Assembly: GCA_018710845.1 (NCBI GenBank)
Contig: DVJB01000005.1
Coordinates: forward strand, 1-36,366
Direction of reading: 5' to 3'
Length of the DNA: 36,366 nt
From: Candidatus Onthomonas avicola
GTDB taxonomy: Bacteria; Bacillota; Clostridia; Oscillospirales; Oscillospiraceae
Below the pieces are notes generated by a model, which worked only from the letters and a program-made list of their open reading frames with translations, was not told the origin of the DNA and made no database searches. A program made the translations under genes and the position numbers. The stretch's first letter is position 1; every line of letters begins with the position of its first letter. Shown in pieces: positions 16,398 through 24,691 of the stretch.

Positions 16398-17300
16398 ATG
16401 GAGAAGATGAAGAAGCTGGCCGCTCTGCTGCTGGCCCTGGCGATGTGCCTGGCCCTGGCCGCCTGCGGCGGCGAGAGCGCCGCGGAGACGGAGGAGACCG
16501 GGACGGACGCCGCGTCCGGCACGGAGGAGTCCGCCGGCGACGGCGCGGACGCCGCGGAGACAGAGGAGACCGACACCGGGGACGCGGCCGCGGAGAGCGA
16601 CCTGGCCTATGTCCAGGACAAGGGCACGCTGGTGGTCGGCATCACCGAGTTTGAGCCGCTGGACTATCAGAGCGAGACCGGCGAGTGGATCGGCTTTGAC
16701 GCCGAGATGGCCACCGGCTTTGCCCAGAGCCTGGGCGTGGAGGTGCAGTTCCAGCTCATCGATTGGGACAACAAGATCATGGAGCTCGACGGCGGCACGA
16801 TTGACTGCGTCTGGAACGGCATGACCCTGACTGACGAGGTGCTCTCGGCGATGGAGTGCTCCGCGCCCTACCTGAACAACGCCCAGGTGGTCATCCTGCC
16901 CGCGGACGTCGCGGCGGATTATGACTCGGTGGAGAGCCTGGCCGATCTCACCTTCGCCGTGGAGTCCGGCTCCGCTGGCCAGGAGCAGGCGGAGGTCAAC
17001 GGCTTTACTTACACCGAGGTGATGGACCAGGCCACCGCCCTGCTCGAGGTGAGCAGCGGCACCGCCGACGCGGCGATCATCGACTCGCTGATGGCGGCCG
17101 CCATGGTGGGCGAGGGCACCAGCTATGAGGGCCTGACCTATACCATCTCGCTCAACAGCGAGGAGTACGGCGTCGGCTTCCGCAAGGGCTCCGACCTCGC
17201 CGCCGCGCTGGACGAGTATCTGGACAGCGCGTACGCCGACGGCACGATGCAGGCAATCGCCGAGGAGTACGGCGTGGACGCGGCGCTGATTGCGCGCTAA
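16398..17300 (+). CDS. Polar amino-acid ABC transporter substrate-binding lipoprotein
   Basis: A 300-residue extracytoplasmic binding protein of family 3 (HisJ/GlnH-like, type 2 fold). It has a lipoprotein signal with lipobox LAAC (Cys23), then a Glu/Asp/Thr/Ala-rich linker to about residue 70. The binding domain starts at SDLAYVQDKGTLVVGITEFE and includes GFDAEMATGFAQSLGVEVQF, DCVWNGMTLTDE and the second-lobe motif YGVGFRKGSDL. Typical of uptake systems for Gln, Cys, His or similar residues; the ligand cannot be called. Start ATG 16398 follows GGAGGAAGG. A permease and an ATPase follow in the same direction. Confidence 0.95.
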   Translation: MEKMKKLAALLLALAMCLALAACGGESAAETEETGTDAASGTEESAGDGADAAETEETDTGDAAAESDLAYVQDKGTLVVGITEFEPLDYQSETGEWIGFDAEMATGFAQSLGVEVQFQLIDWDNKIMELDGGTIDCVWNGMTLTDEVLSAMECSAPYLNNAQVVILPADVAADYDSVESLADLTFAVESGSAGQEQAEVNGFTYTEVMDQATALLEVSSGTADAAIIDSLMAAAMVGEGTSYEGLTYTISLNSEEYGVGFRKGSDLAAALDEYLDSAYADGTMQAIAEEYGVDAALIAR

Positions 17301-17305
17301 ATTGC

Positions 17306-17399
17306 CTCCCCGCAAATGCGAGCATTTGGGGAGATTGCAGTCCTTAACGTACACAACGAGAAACCCGTCAAGGCAGGGGGGATGCTTTTGCCCCCCTGC
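17306..17399 (+). promoter_or_regulatory. Two stem-loops between the binding-protein and permease genes
   Basis: First: CTCCCC-GC-AAATGC (17306-17319) with GCATTTGGGGAG (17322-17333), a 12-bp stem with a 2-nt bulge. Second: GCAGGGGGG (17373-17381) with CCCCCCTGC (17391-17399), followed only by TTT. As after livK, the hairpins lie just behind a binding-protein gene inside an operon, which suits unequal expression of binding protein and membrane complex (inferred). Confidence 0.7.
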
Positions 17400-17449
17400 T
17401 TTGGACTGCCGTGATCTGAGAAGAAAAAAAGAGCAGGTGAACCGCTGAT

Positions 17450-18118
17450 ATGTTCTTAACCGTCCTGAATGCCCTGAACGAGGGCTTTTTACAGACGCTC
17501 AAACTCTTCGCCGTCACCTTAATCGGCGCGCTGCCGCTGGGACTGGTGATCTCCTTCGGGTCGATGAGCCGCTTTGCCCCGCTGCGCTGGCTGACGCGGG
17601 CGGTGGTCTGGGTGATCCGCGGCACGCCGCTGATGCTCCAGCTCATCATCATCTACTACGTCCCCGGGCAGGTCATGGAGGGCCACAGCCCCTGGCCGGG
17701 CGAATTCGGGCGCTTTTTGGCCTCCTGTATCGCCTTTATCATCAACTACGCCTGCTATTTCTCCGAGATCTACCGGGGCGGCATCCAGGGCGTGCCCGTC
17801 GGCCAGCAGGAGGCCGGCGAGGTGCTCGGCATGACGAAGCGCCAGATCTTCTTCCGCGTCACCCTGCTGCAGATGATCAAGCGCATCGTGCCGCCCATGT
17901 CCAACGAGATCATCACCCTGGTCAAGGACACCTCCATCGCCCGCATCATCTCCTTCCAGGAGGTCATCTGGGCGGGCTACGCCTTCATGAAGGGCTCGCA
18001 CGGTTACTCCGGCCTGATCTGGCCGCTGTTTTTCACCGGTGTGTACTATCTGGTGTTCAACGGGGCGCTGTCCATGCTCTTCACCTGGATTGAGCGCAAG
18101 ATGGACTATTTCCGCTGA
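17450..18118 (+). CDS. Polar amino-acid ABC transporter permease
   Basis: A 222-residue membrane permease of the HisM/GlnP type. Visible features are a first helix with TLKLFAVTLIGALPLGLVIS, VVWVIRGTPLMLQLIIIYY (the RGTPLL-like motif of the family), FIINYACYFSEIYRGGIQGVP, and the ATPase-contacting EAA loop QQEAGEVLGMTKRQIFFRVT. It probably acts as a homodimer since only one permease gene is present. Start at 17450 is preceded by AGCAGGTG with modest spacing. 13 bp separate it from the ATPase gene. Confidence 0.95.
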   Translation: MFLTVLNALNEGFLQTLKLFAVTLIGALPLGLVISFGSMSRFAPLRWLTRAVVWVIRGTPLMLQLIIIYYVPGQVMEGHSPWPGEFGRFLASCIAFIINYACYFSEIYRGGIQGVPVGQQEAGEVLGMTKRQIFFRVTLLQMIKRIVPPMSNEIITLVKDTSIARIISFQEVIWAGYAFMKGSHGYSGLIWPLFFTGVYYLVFNGALSMLFTWIERKMDYFR

Positions 18119-18131
18119 GGGGGAGAAGAGA

Positions 18132-18917
18132 ATGGCGATCTTAGAGGTCAAACACATCGAAAAGCACTTTGGAGAGACCAGCGTGCTCAAGGACATCAGC
18201 TTCTCCCTGGAAAAGGGGCAGGCGCTCTCCATCATCGGGTCCTCCGGCAGCGGCAAGACCACCCTGCTGCGCTGCCTGAACTTCCTGGAGACGCCGGATC
18301 AGGGGACCATCTCCGTCGGCGGCGAGGTGCTCTTTGACGCCTCCGACCCCGCCACGCAGCGCGAGTCGGAGATTCGCAAGAAGCGGCTGCACTTCGGCCT
18401 GGTCTTTCAGTCCTTCAACCTCTTCCCGCAGTACACCGCACTGGAGAACGTGACGCTGGCCAAGGAGCTGCTCGCGCGCGAGCGGCCGGACTACAAGCCG
18501 AACCGCCGCCAGATCCACGACGAGATTCGCGCCGAGGGGGAGGAGCTGCTGCGGCAGATGGGCCTGGCCGACCGGATGGGCAACTATCCGCACCAGCTTT
18601 CCGGCGGCCAGTGCCAGCGCGTGGCGATCGCCCGCGCCCTCGCCCTGCGGCCGGACATCCTCTGCTTTGACGAGCCCACCTCCGCCCTGGACCCTGAGCT
18701 GACCGGCGAGGTGCTGCGGGTCATCAGGGAGCTGGCCGAGCAGAAGACCACCATGGTCATCGTCACCCATGAGATGGCCTTTGCCCGCGACGTGGCCAAC
18801 CAGGTCATCTTCATGGACGACGGCGTCATCGTCGAGCAGGGGGACCCGGAGCAGGTCATCAATCATCCCCGCGAGGAGCGCACCCGGCGGTTCCTCTCCC
18901 GCTTTGCCGAACACTAA
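18132..18917 (+). CDS. Polar amino-acid ABC transporter ATPase
   Basis: A 261-residue ATPase of the GlnQ/HisP group. Walker A GSSGSGKTTLLR, Q-loop GLVFQSFNLFPQYTALENV, signature LSGGQCQRVAIARALAL, Walker B ILCFDEPTSALDPE, switch VTHEMAFARDVA and the C-terminal RTRRFLSRF tail of this group are all present. An insertion of about 15 residues (ARERPDYKPNRRQIHDEIR) between Q-loop and signature is seen in several clostridial members. The ATG at 18132 starts the conserved MAILEVKHIEKHFG and follows GGGGGAGA. Last gene of the three-gene transporter operon. Confidence 0.95.
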   Translation: MAILEVKHIEKHFGETSVLKDISFSLEKGQALSIIGSSGSGKTTLLRCLNFLETPDQGTISVGGEVLFDASDPATQRESEIRKKRLHFGLVFQSFNLFPQYTALENVTLAKELLARERPDYKPNRRQIHDEIRAEGEELLRQMGLADRMGNYPHQLSGGQCQRVAIARALALRPDILCFDEPTSALDPELTGEVLRVIRELAEQKTTMVIVTHEMAFARDVANQVIFMDDGVIVEQGDPEQVINHPREERTRRFLSRFAEH

Positions 18918-18962
18918 AAGCGAAAGTCCTCAGCCGCGCAGAGGCCCAAACGGACCGATTCC

Positions 18963-18998
18963 AGCGCCCCATCCGGTTTTCCGGCCGGACGGGGCGCT
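18963..18998 (+). terminator. Probable terminator of the polar amino-acid transporter operon
   Basis: AGCGCCCCATCCGG pairs with CCGGACGGGGCGCT (one mismatch) around a T-rich loop; the tail is GTCTGTTTGA, with few T residues. Confidence 0.7.
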
Positions 18999-19057
18999 GT
19001 CTGTTTGACAGGGGACGACCGTTTCTGACCGCACGGTTCGACGGGATGCGGGATGTC

Positions 19058-19135
19058 GTTTTACATAATTCTTGGCAAAAGAAACCGGAAACTGCGGCGT
19101 TCCGTGTGGTTTTGGGAACTGATTTTATGTAAAAC
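19058..19135. promoter_or_regulatory. Inverted repeat in the leader region upstream of the division cluster
   Basis: GTTTTACATAA (19058-19068) and TTATGTAAAAC (19125-19135) are perfect 11-bp inverted copies, 56 bp apart, in the AT-rich 18999-19213 gap. They could be paired operator half-sites or a long stem. No gene is supported in this gap, and no mraZ, which often opens such clusters. Confidence 0.5.
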
Positions 19136-19213
19136 GTTCGTTTGTGATTGAAAAACAACCGTTTTCAGCGGAAAAATGCGGGAAAAATTCGCGAAAAAAT
19201 TGGTTACAAGGGG

Positions 19214-19242
19214 TTGCAATTTTGGAACAAAAGAATTATACT
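19214..19242 (+). promoter_or_regulatory. Sigma-A promoter of the division and cell-wall cluster
   Basis: TTGCAA (19214-19219) and TATACT (19237-19242) are 17 bp apart, about 60 bp before the rsmH start. Its position excludes the more upstream in-frame start codon at 19176. Confidence 0.75.
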
Positions 19243-19304
19243 ATCCCCAATGGGATTTCTCGGAGCGCGGCGGCCCTGACGCCCGCGCGGAAAGGCTGGG
19301 CGGT

Positions 19305-20267
19305 GTGAACACGACGGAATGGACTCATTGCCCGGTGTTGTTGGAGGAATGCCTTCAGGGGCTGCGGATTCGGCCTGACGGCGTCTATGTCGACGGCACG
19401 CTGGGCCGCGCGGGACATGCCCGGCGCATCGCCGAGCGGCTGACGGAGGGCGGCCGGCTGATCGCTATCGACCAGGACCAGGCCGCGCTGGACGCGGCGC
19501 CGGACCGGTTCGGCGAGCTGCTCGGGCGGGTGACGCTGGTGCGGCGGAACTTTCGCGAGCTGCCCGCCGTGCTTGACGAGCTGGGGATTGCCGGCGTGGA
19601 CGGCGTCCTGCTCGACCTCGGGGTCTCCTCCCCGCAGCTGGACGACGCGAGCCGGGGTTTTTCCTACCGGCAGGACGCGCCGTTGGACATGCGCATGGAC
19701 CAGAGCGCGCCGCTCACGGCGGCGGATGTGGTCAATACGTATGACTATGCCGCTCTGCGGGATATCCTCAGCCGCTATGGCGAGGAGCGCTGCGCGCCGC
19801 AGATCGCCGCGGCGATTGTCCGCCGGCGGGAGCACGCCCCCATCCGCACCACGCTGGAGCTGGTGGAAGTCATCCGGTCGGCCATGCCGGCCCGGGCCCT
19901 GCGGGAGCGGCAGCACCCGGCCAAGCGGAGCTTTCAGGCTCTGCGCATTGCCGTCAACGACGAGCTGGGCGCGATTGCCGAGACAATGGAGGCGGTCATT
20001 CCCCGGCTCAACCCGCTCGGGCGGCTGTGCGTGATCACCTTCCACTCGCTGGAGGACCGCATTGTCAAGACCGCCATGGCGGACGCGGCGCGCGGGTGTA
20101 TCTGCCCGCCGGAGTTCCCGGTCTGCGTCTGCGGCCGGAGCCCTCAGGTCCGCCTGCTGACGCGAAAGCCGGTCACGCCCTCCCCGGAGGAACTGGAACA
20201 CAATCCCCGCGCCCGCAGCGCGAAGCTGCGTGTGTGCGAAAAGTGCCGAAGCGGCGCGACTACATAA
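19305..20267 (+). CDS. rsmH: 16S rRNA (cytosine1402-N4)-methyltransferase
   Basis: A 320-residue S-adenosylmethionine-dependent enzyme that methylates C1402 in the ribosomal P site. Family motifs: HCPVLLEECLQGL at the start, VDGTLGRAGHARRIAE (SAM-binding loop), LLDLGVSSPQLDDASRGFSY, PLDMRMD, and ITFHSLEDRIVK. The start GTG at 19305 is chosen because GGAAAGG precedes it, it lies just before the conserved HCPVLL, and the promoter at 19214-19242 is downstream of the other candidate start. First gene of the cluster. Confidence 0.95.
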   Translation: MNTTEWTHCPVLLEECLQGLRIRPDGVYVDGTLGRAGHARRIAERLTEGGRLIAIDQDQAALDAAPDRFGELLGRVTLVRRNFRELPAVLDELGIAGVDGVLLDLGVSSPQLDDASRGFSYRQDAPLDMRMDQSAPLTAADVVNTYDYAALRDILSRYGEERCAPQIAAAIVRRREHAPIRTTLELVEVIRSAMPARALRERQHPAKRSFQALRIAVNDELGAIAETMEAVIPRLNPLGRLCVITFHSLEDRIVKTAMADAARGCICPPEFPVCVCGRSPQVRLLTRKPVTPSPEELEHNPRARSAKLRVCEKCRSGATT

Positions 20268-20283
20268 GAAACGAGGCATTTGT

Positions 20284-20853
20284 ATGGCAGCTGCTGCGAA
20301 GCGGAGACAACGACATGCAACTTACGGCAACGTCGCCTACGACACCTCCCGTTTCCGGGTGGGCGGCGGCGCGGCGGTGCGCAGCCGCCAGTCGTACTTA
20401 CAGGAACTGCCGCTGGTCCGGCCCCGCCGGAAGAGCCAGCAGCAGGTGCAGACCCGTGTGAAAGTGAATCTCCGGCCGAAGGAGGCCTACAGCTTCCTGC
20501 CGGCGGTGGGATTTCTGGCGGCGGCCTTTATGGCGATCCTGATCGTCTTCAGCTACGGACAGCTCACTACCATCTATGCCGATACGGCCACCGCGCGGGA
20601 TGACCTCGTGGCCCTCCAGCAGGAGGAGAGCGACCTGCGCGCGCAGTACGAGCGGGTCTTTGACCAGGCGGTGCTCTCCGCCGCGGTGGAGAATGCCGAG
20701 CAGTCCGGTGTGCTGCTCACCACGGCGCGGGCGGACCAGATTGTCTATCTCGACCTCTCCGAGCCGGACAACGCGGTGGTCTACAGCGAGGAGACGAGCG
20801 GAGATCTGCTGGAAAACCTGCGGGTCTTCTGGGAGACGCTCACCGGCGCATAA
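20284..20853 (+). CDS. ftsL: FtsL-like division protein
   Basis: A 189-residue bitopic membrane protein between rsmH and the division PBP gene, the standard place of ftsL. It has a basic cytoplasmic N-terminus of about 75 residues, one transmembrane helix (FLPAVGFLAAAFMAILIVFS), then a coiled-coil-like stretch (ARDDLVALQQEESDLRAQYE). Sequence similarity in FtsL is always low, so the call rests on topology and position. After the coiled coil there is an unusually long tail ending in LENLRVFWETLTG. The ATG at 20284 is preferred over 20230, which would overlap rsmH. Confidence 0.8.
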   Translation: MAAAAKRRQRHATYGNVAYDTSRFRVGGGAAVRSRQSYLQELPLVRPRRKSQQQVQTRVKVNLRPKEAYSFLPAVGFLAAAFMAILIVFSYGQLTTIYADTATARDDLVALQQEESDLRAQYERVFDQAVLSAAVENAEQSGVLLTTARADQIVYLDLSEPDNAVVYSEETSGDLLENLRVFWETLTGA

Positions 20854-20923
20854 GCAAGGGCCGCCCGGCATAGGCTGAACGGAAGGCGGCCGCCGATGAC
20901 AAAAGCCACAAGAGAACAATCAG

Positions 20924-20963
20924 AGGCGTGAGAAAAGATTGCATTTTTTCTTACGCCTTTTTT
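20924..20963 (+). terminator. Terminator-like hairpin between ftsL and the PBP gene
   Basis: AGGCGTGAGAAAA (20924-20936) pairs with TTTTCTTACGCCT (20946-20958, one G-T wobble), followed by T5. The form is that of a real rho-independent terminator, yet it lies inside a co-directional cluster. No new promoter is evident in the 44 bp before the PBP start. Confidence 0.78.
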
Positions 20964-21007
20964 CATCCCGGCGGCATTCCGGCCGGGAGCGGAAAGGCAG
21001 GTACCCG

Positions 21008-23518
21008 ATGAATCAGGAACGAAAACTGCGCGAGGCGAGCAAGGCGGCCAACCGCACCATCTTCAACCGGACGCTGGTCCTGATGGCGGTGTTTGGCGGG
21101 CTGCTCTTTCTCCTGCTGATCTTCCAGCTCTACCGGCTGCAGATCGTGCAGCACGAGGAGCTGGAGGAGCAGGCGATTGACCAGCAGACCTCCGAGCTGT
21201 CCGTCTCCGCGCTGCGGGGGACCATCTACGACAGCAACGGCAACGTGCTGGCGATCAGCTCGACCGCCTACGACGTGATCATCTCCCCCAAGGCGATCTC
21301 CGAGCGGCAGGCCGCGCTGGACGAGGCGCGCACTGAGGCGCAGGAGAAGGGGGAGGACACCGCCGACTACGACTGGAACGTGGAGGACGTTATCTGCGGC
21401 AATCTGGCTTCCATTCTCGGCCTGGACGAGAGCGATCTGCGCGAGCGCTGTCAGAACACCGACAGCCAGTACGAGCGCCTGGCCCGGCGCGTGGACGGCG
21501 AGGTGGAGGACCAGATCCGCGAGCTGCTGGACACCTACGACCTGACCGGCTGCGTCTATCTCCAGCCCAATACCCGCCGCTACTACCCCTTCGGCTCGCT
21601 GGCCGCGCAGATCATCGGCTTTACGAACGAAAACGGCGGCGCCTACGGCCTGGAGGCGATGTTTGACGAGCAGCTCACCGGCACGCCCGGCCGCGTCGTC
21701 ACCGCGACCGACCGTGACGGGGTGGACCTGACCAACTTTTTTCAGGACTACTACGACGCTCAGGACGGGGATGACATCTATCTCACCCTGGACACCACGA
21801 TCCAGTCCTACTGCGAGAGCTATTTGGACCAGTACTGCGAGCAGTATGGCGTTCAGAACGGGGCGACCATCATCGTTATGCAGTGCGATACCGGCGCGAT
21901 CCTCGGCATGGCCACCTCCCCCTCCTTTGACCTGAATGACGCCGGCACCGTCACCGACGAGACGCTGCTGGCCTGGGTGGAGGAGCGCACACAGGAGCTG
22001 ATTGACGAGTCGGAGGCCGCCGTCGAGGCCGCCCGGGAGGAGGCGCAGGCCGCCGAAGACGGGGCGGAGACAGACGGAACCGGGACGGACGAGGCCGCGG
22101 CGGACACGGCAGACGAGGATGAGGATGAGGAGGAGCTTCACGTCCTCACCTATGACGAGGCCTATGACCAGGCCTATTCCGAGGCGGTCTACAGCCAGTG
22201 GAACAACAAGGCGGTCAACTACACCTATGAGCCCGGCTCCACCTTTAAGCCGCTCGTGGTGGCCGCCGGCCTGGAGCAGGGCGTGATCAGCGAGAACAGC
22301 ACGTTTGACTGCGGCGGCTTTGTCATGCTGGGGGACTGGCGGATTCGCTGCTCCAACCGCAACGGCCACGGCATGCAGACCCTGGCCGAGGCGCTCGGAC
22401 ACTCCTGCAACCCCGCGATGATCTCCATCGCCCAGTCGCTCGGTCTGGAGACATTCTACGACTACCTCTACAGCTACGGCCTGATGGAGCCCACCGGCAT
22501 CGACCTGCCCAACGAGACGAGCAGCTATTTCTGGCCGGAGGAGGAGTTCAGCCTTACGAATATGGCGACCGCCTCCTTTGGACAGCGCTTTCAGATCACG
22601 CCGATTCAGCTGATCACCGCGTTCAACTCGGTCATCAACGGCGGCTATCTGCGCACGCCCTATGTGGTAGACTCCATCACGGACAGCGACGGGAACACCG
22701 TCTATGAGGCAGAGAGCCAGATTGTCCGCCAGGTCATCAGCGAGGAGACCAGCGCGCAGATGCGCGATATGCTCGAGGGGGTTGTCACCAGCTACACCGG
22801 GCAGAATGCCTATATGGCCGGCTACCGCATCGGCGGCAAGACCGGTACCTCCCAGACGCTGGTAGAGGATGAGGACGTCGTCTCCTTCGTCGGATTTGCC
22901 CCGGCGAATGACCCCGAGATCATCGCGCTGGTGATGTTCGACGCGCCCGAGGCGGTGTCCGGGACCAGCTACACGCCGGACGGGCAGTATATCTCCGGCA
23001 GCGCGATGGCCGCCCCGGTCGCGGGCAATCTGATCGCGGATGTTCTCGACTACCTGGGCTATGAGCCGTCCTACAGCGACGACGATGTGACCGGCGCGAT
23101 GGTCTCTATGCCTGACCTGGAGGGCAGCACGGAGTCGGAGGCTGCCGATGCGCTCCAGGCGCTCGGACTGGATTACCGCACCGTCGGCGTGGGCGATGAG
23201 GTGACCGGCCAGATTCCGGCCAGCGGCACCTCCGTCCCGCAGAATAACACCGTCATCCTCTATCTGGGGGAGGACACGCCGGATGAGGCGGTGGAGATGC
23301 CCAACCTGGCCGGCCTGACGCCGGAGCAGGCGCTCACCCGTCTGAACAACGCGGGGCTGTTTATGCGCGCGACCGGCGTCTCCGGTGCGGCGGCGGACAG
23401 CAGCACCGTCTGCACCGGCCAGAGTGTGGAGGCCGGGACGCTGGTGAGCCCGGGCTATGTCGTCACCGTTCAGTTCGGCAACCGGACGGCGACAGACGGC
23501 GACGTGCAGCTCGGATAA
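21008..23518 (+). CDS. Division-type class B penicillin-binding protein with two PASTA domains (FtsI/SpoVD)
   Basis: An 836-residue membrane-anchored peptidoglycan transpeptidase. Order: short basic tail, transmembrane helix (LVLMAVFGGLLFLLLIFQLY), dimerisation domain (LRGTIYDSNGNVLAIS onward), transpeptidase domain with Ser411 in PGSTFKP, HSCNP (SxN) and GGKTGTSQ (KTG), then two C-terminal PASTA repeats (MPDLEGSTESEAADAL... and MPNLAGLTPEQAL...). Just before the active-site serine lies an extremely acidic Ala/Glu/Asp insertion (about 323-378), unusual at this place. One PBP gene stands where Bacillus has both pbpB and spoVD, so vegetative division versus sporulation cannot be separated. Start ATG 21008 follows GGAAAGG. 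Confidence 0.93.
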   Translation: MNQERKLREASKAANRTIFNRTLVLMAVFGGLLFLLLIFQLYRLQIVQHEELEEQAIDQQTSELSVSALRGTIYDSNGNVLAISSTAYDVIISPKAISERQAALDEARTEAQEKGEDTADYDWNVEDVICGNLASILGLDESDLRERCQNTDSQYERLARRVDGEVEDQIRELLDTYDLTGCVYLQPNTRRYYPFGSLAAQIIGFTNENGGAYGLEAMFDEQLTGTPGRVVTATDRDGVDLTNFFQDYYDAQDGDDIYLTLDTTIQSYCESYLDQYCEQYGVQNGATIIVMQCDTGAILGMATSPSFDLNDAGTVTDETLLAWVEERTQELIDESEAAVEAAREEAQAAEDGAETDGTGTDEAAADTADEDEDEEELHVLTYDEAYDQAYSEAVYSQWNNKAVNYTYEPGSTFKPLVVAAGLEQGVISENSTFDCGGFVMLGDWRIRCSNRNGHGMQTLAEALGHSCNPAMISIAQSLGLETFYDYLYSYGLMEPTGIDLPNETSSYFWPEEEFSLTNMATASFGQRFQITPIQLITAFNSVINGGYLRTPYVVDSITDSDGNTVYEAESQIVRQVISEETSAQMRDMLEGVVTSYTGQNAYMAGYRIGGKTGTSQTLVEDEDVVSFVGFAPANDPEIIALVMFDAPEAVSGTSYTPDGQYISGSAMAAPVAGNLIADVLDYLGYEPSYSDDDVTGAMVSMPDLEGSTESEAADALQALGLDYRTVGVGDEVTGQIPASGTSVPQNNTVILYLGEDTPDEAVEMPNLAGLTPEQALTRLNNAGLFMRATGVSGAAADSSTVCTGQSVEAGTLVSPGYVVTVQFGNRTATDGDVQLG

Positions 23519-23660
23519 CGGAGCGGGCGATGCGTATCCTGTGCTTTGTGCCAAAAAGGGCCGTGCCGTCCGGGGGGCGCAATCGTATACAAGAGAGGTA
23601 GAAAGTGCCGGCGGAATGTGGTATCCTTACAGCAGACTTGCCGCACGGGGGGTTCCAAAG

Positions 23661-24650
23661 ATGAGAATGATTGTCAGTTTTGCCATTTCGTTTCTGGTCA
23701 GCTACGCGCTGGGAAAAGTCCTGATTCCCAGGCTGGTGGCGCTCAAGGCCGGGCAGACCATCAAGGAGATCGGACCGAAATGGCACATGTCCAAGCAGGG
23801 GACGCCGACGATGGGCGGCATCATGTTTATCGTGGGTATTTTGGCCGCCGTGCTGCTGACGGGCTTTGCCGACCTGCGCAGCGGACGCCTGGGCGCGCTG
23901 TTTGTCTTCCTGTTCTCCCTTGTCTTTGGAGCGATCGGTTTTTTTGATGACTATATGAAGATCCGCCACCACAAGAACGAGGGGCTGACCGCCGCGCAGA
24001 AATTTCTGCTCCAGCTGGCGGCGGCGATCTTGTTCACCGTGCTGCTGCGCTATTTCGGCTATCTGTCCGCCGATCTCTATATTCCCTTTGTCAACCTGAC
24101 GCTCCAGATCCCGTGGCCGGTCTATATGGTCTTCGCCGCCTTTGTCATGGTGGGGACGGTCAACTCGGTCAACCTCACCGACGGGGTGGACGGCCTGGCG
24201 ACCGGCGTGACCATGCCGGTGGCGCTGTTCTACGTCGCCGTGTCCGCCTACTGGGGGCATGAGGAGCTGGGCGTCTTTGCCGCGGCCCTCTTCGGCGGGC
24301 TGTGCGCGTTTCTGATCTACAATTTCCACCCGGCCAAGGTGTTCATGGGGGACACCGGCTCGCTCTTTCTCGGCGGGGCGGTCTGCGGCCTGGCCTTCAG
24401 CCTGGATATTCCGCTGGTGCTGGTCCTGATCGGCATCATCTATATCGCCGAGACGATGAGCGATATCATCCAGGTCACCTACTTTAAGCTCACCCACGGC
24501 AAGCGGATCTTCCGCATGGCCCCGCTGCACCATCACCTGGAGATGGGCGGCTGGAGTGAGGAAAAGCTGTTTCTGGTGTTCACCGTCATCACGGTGTGCG
24601 CCTGTATTCTCGCCTTCTGGGGCGTGATGGACCGGTTCCCGACGCTGTGA
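23661..24650 (+). CDS. mraY: Phospho-N-acetylmuramoyl-pentapeptide-transferase
   Basis: A 329-residue integral membrane enzyme that transfers phospho-MurNAc-pentapeptide to undecaprenyl phosphate, giving lipid I. Key motifs: GPKWHMSKQGTPTMGGI, the DDYMK aspartates, NLTDGVDGLATG, FMGDTGSL and the histidine motif PLHHHLEMGG. The ATG at 23661 starts the first helix and is preceded by a G-rich stretch. The frame is open far upstream, but that region overlaps the PBP end. The 142-bp gap before it holds no gene that I can support. murE, murF and murD, often in this cluster, are absent. Confidence 0.95.
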   Translation: MRMIVSFAISFLVSYALGKVLIPRLVALKAGQTIKEIGPKWHMSKQGTPTMGGIMFIVGILAAVLLTGFADLRSGRLGALFVFLFSLVFGAIGFFDDYMKIRHHKNEGLTAAQKFLLQLAAAILFTVLLRYFGYLSADLYIPFVNLTLQIPWPVYMVFAAFVMVGTVNSVNLTDGVDGLATGVTMPVALFYVAVSAYWGHEELGVFAAALFGGLCAFLIYNFHPAKVFMGDTGSLFLGGAVCGLAFSLDIPLVLVLIGIIYIAETMSDIIQVTYFKLTHGKRIFRMAPLHHHLEMGGWSEEKLFLVFTVITVCACILAFWGVMDRFPTL

Positions 24651-24691
24651 GCGAAATTCCCTGAGAGCCGGCCGCGAAAGGAGTGGACGCG

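Noticed and set aside
18859..19158. A 99-codon minus-strand frame in the gap before rsmH
   Set aside because: It overlaps the end of the ATPase gene and the terminator, has no Shine-Dalgarno and no recognisable features.
19176..19304. The upstream ATG of the rsmH frame as the start
   Set aside because: It lies before the mapped promoter boxes (19214-19242) and the added residues have no family similarity.
20963..23554. An 863-codon open frame on the minus strand across the PBP gene
   Set aside because: Antisense to an unmistakable PBP with all catalytic motifs; rich in His/Gly/Arg as expected from the reverse of high-GC codons.
23519..23660. A small gene or an N-terminal extension of mraY between the PBP gene and mraY
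   Set aside because: The translated extension is hydrophilic and unlike MraY, whose first helix begins at 23661; no ribosome-binding site supports a separate gene.
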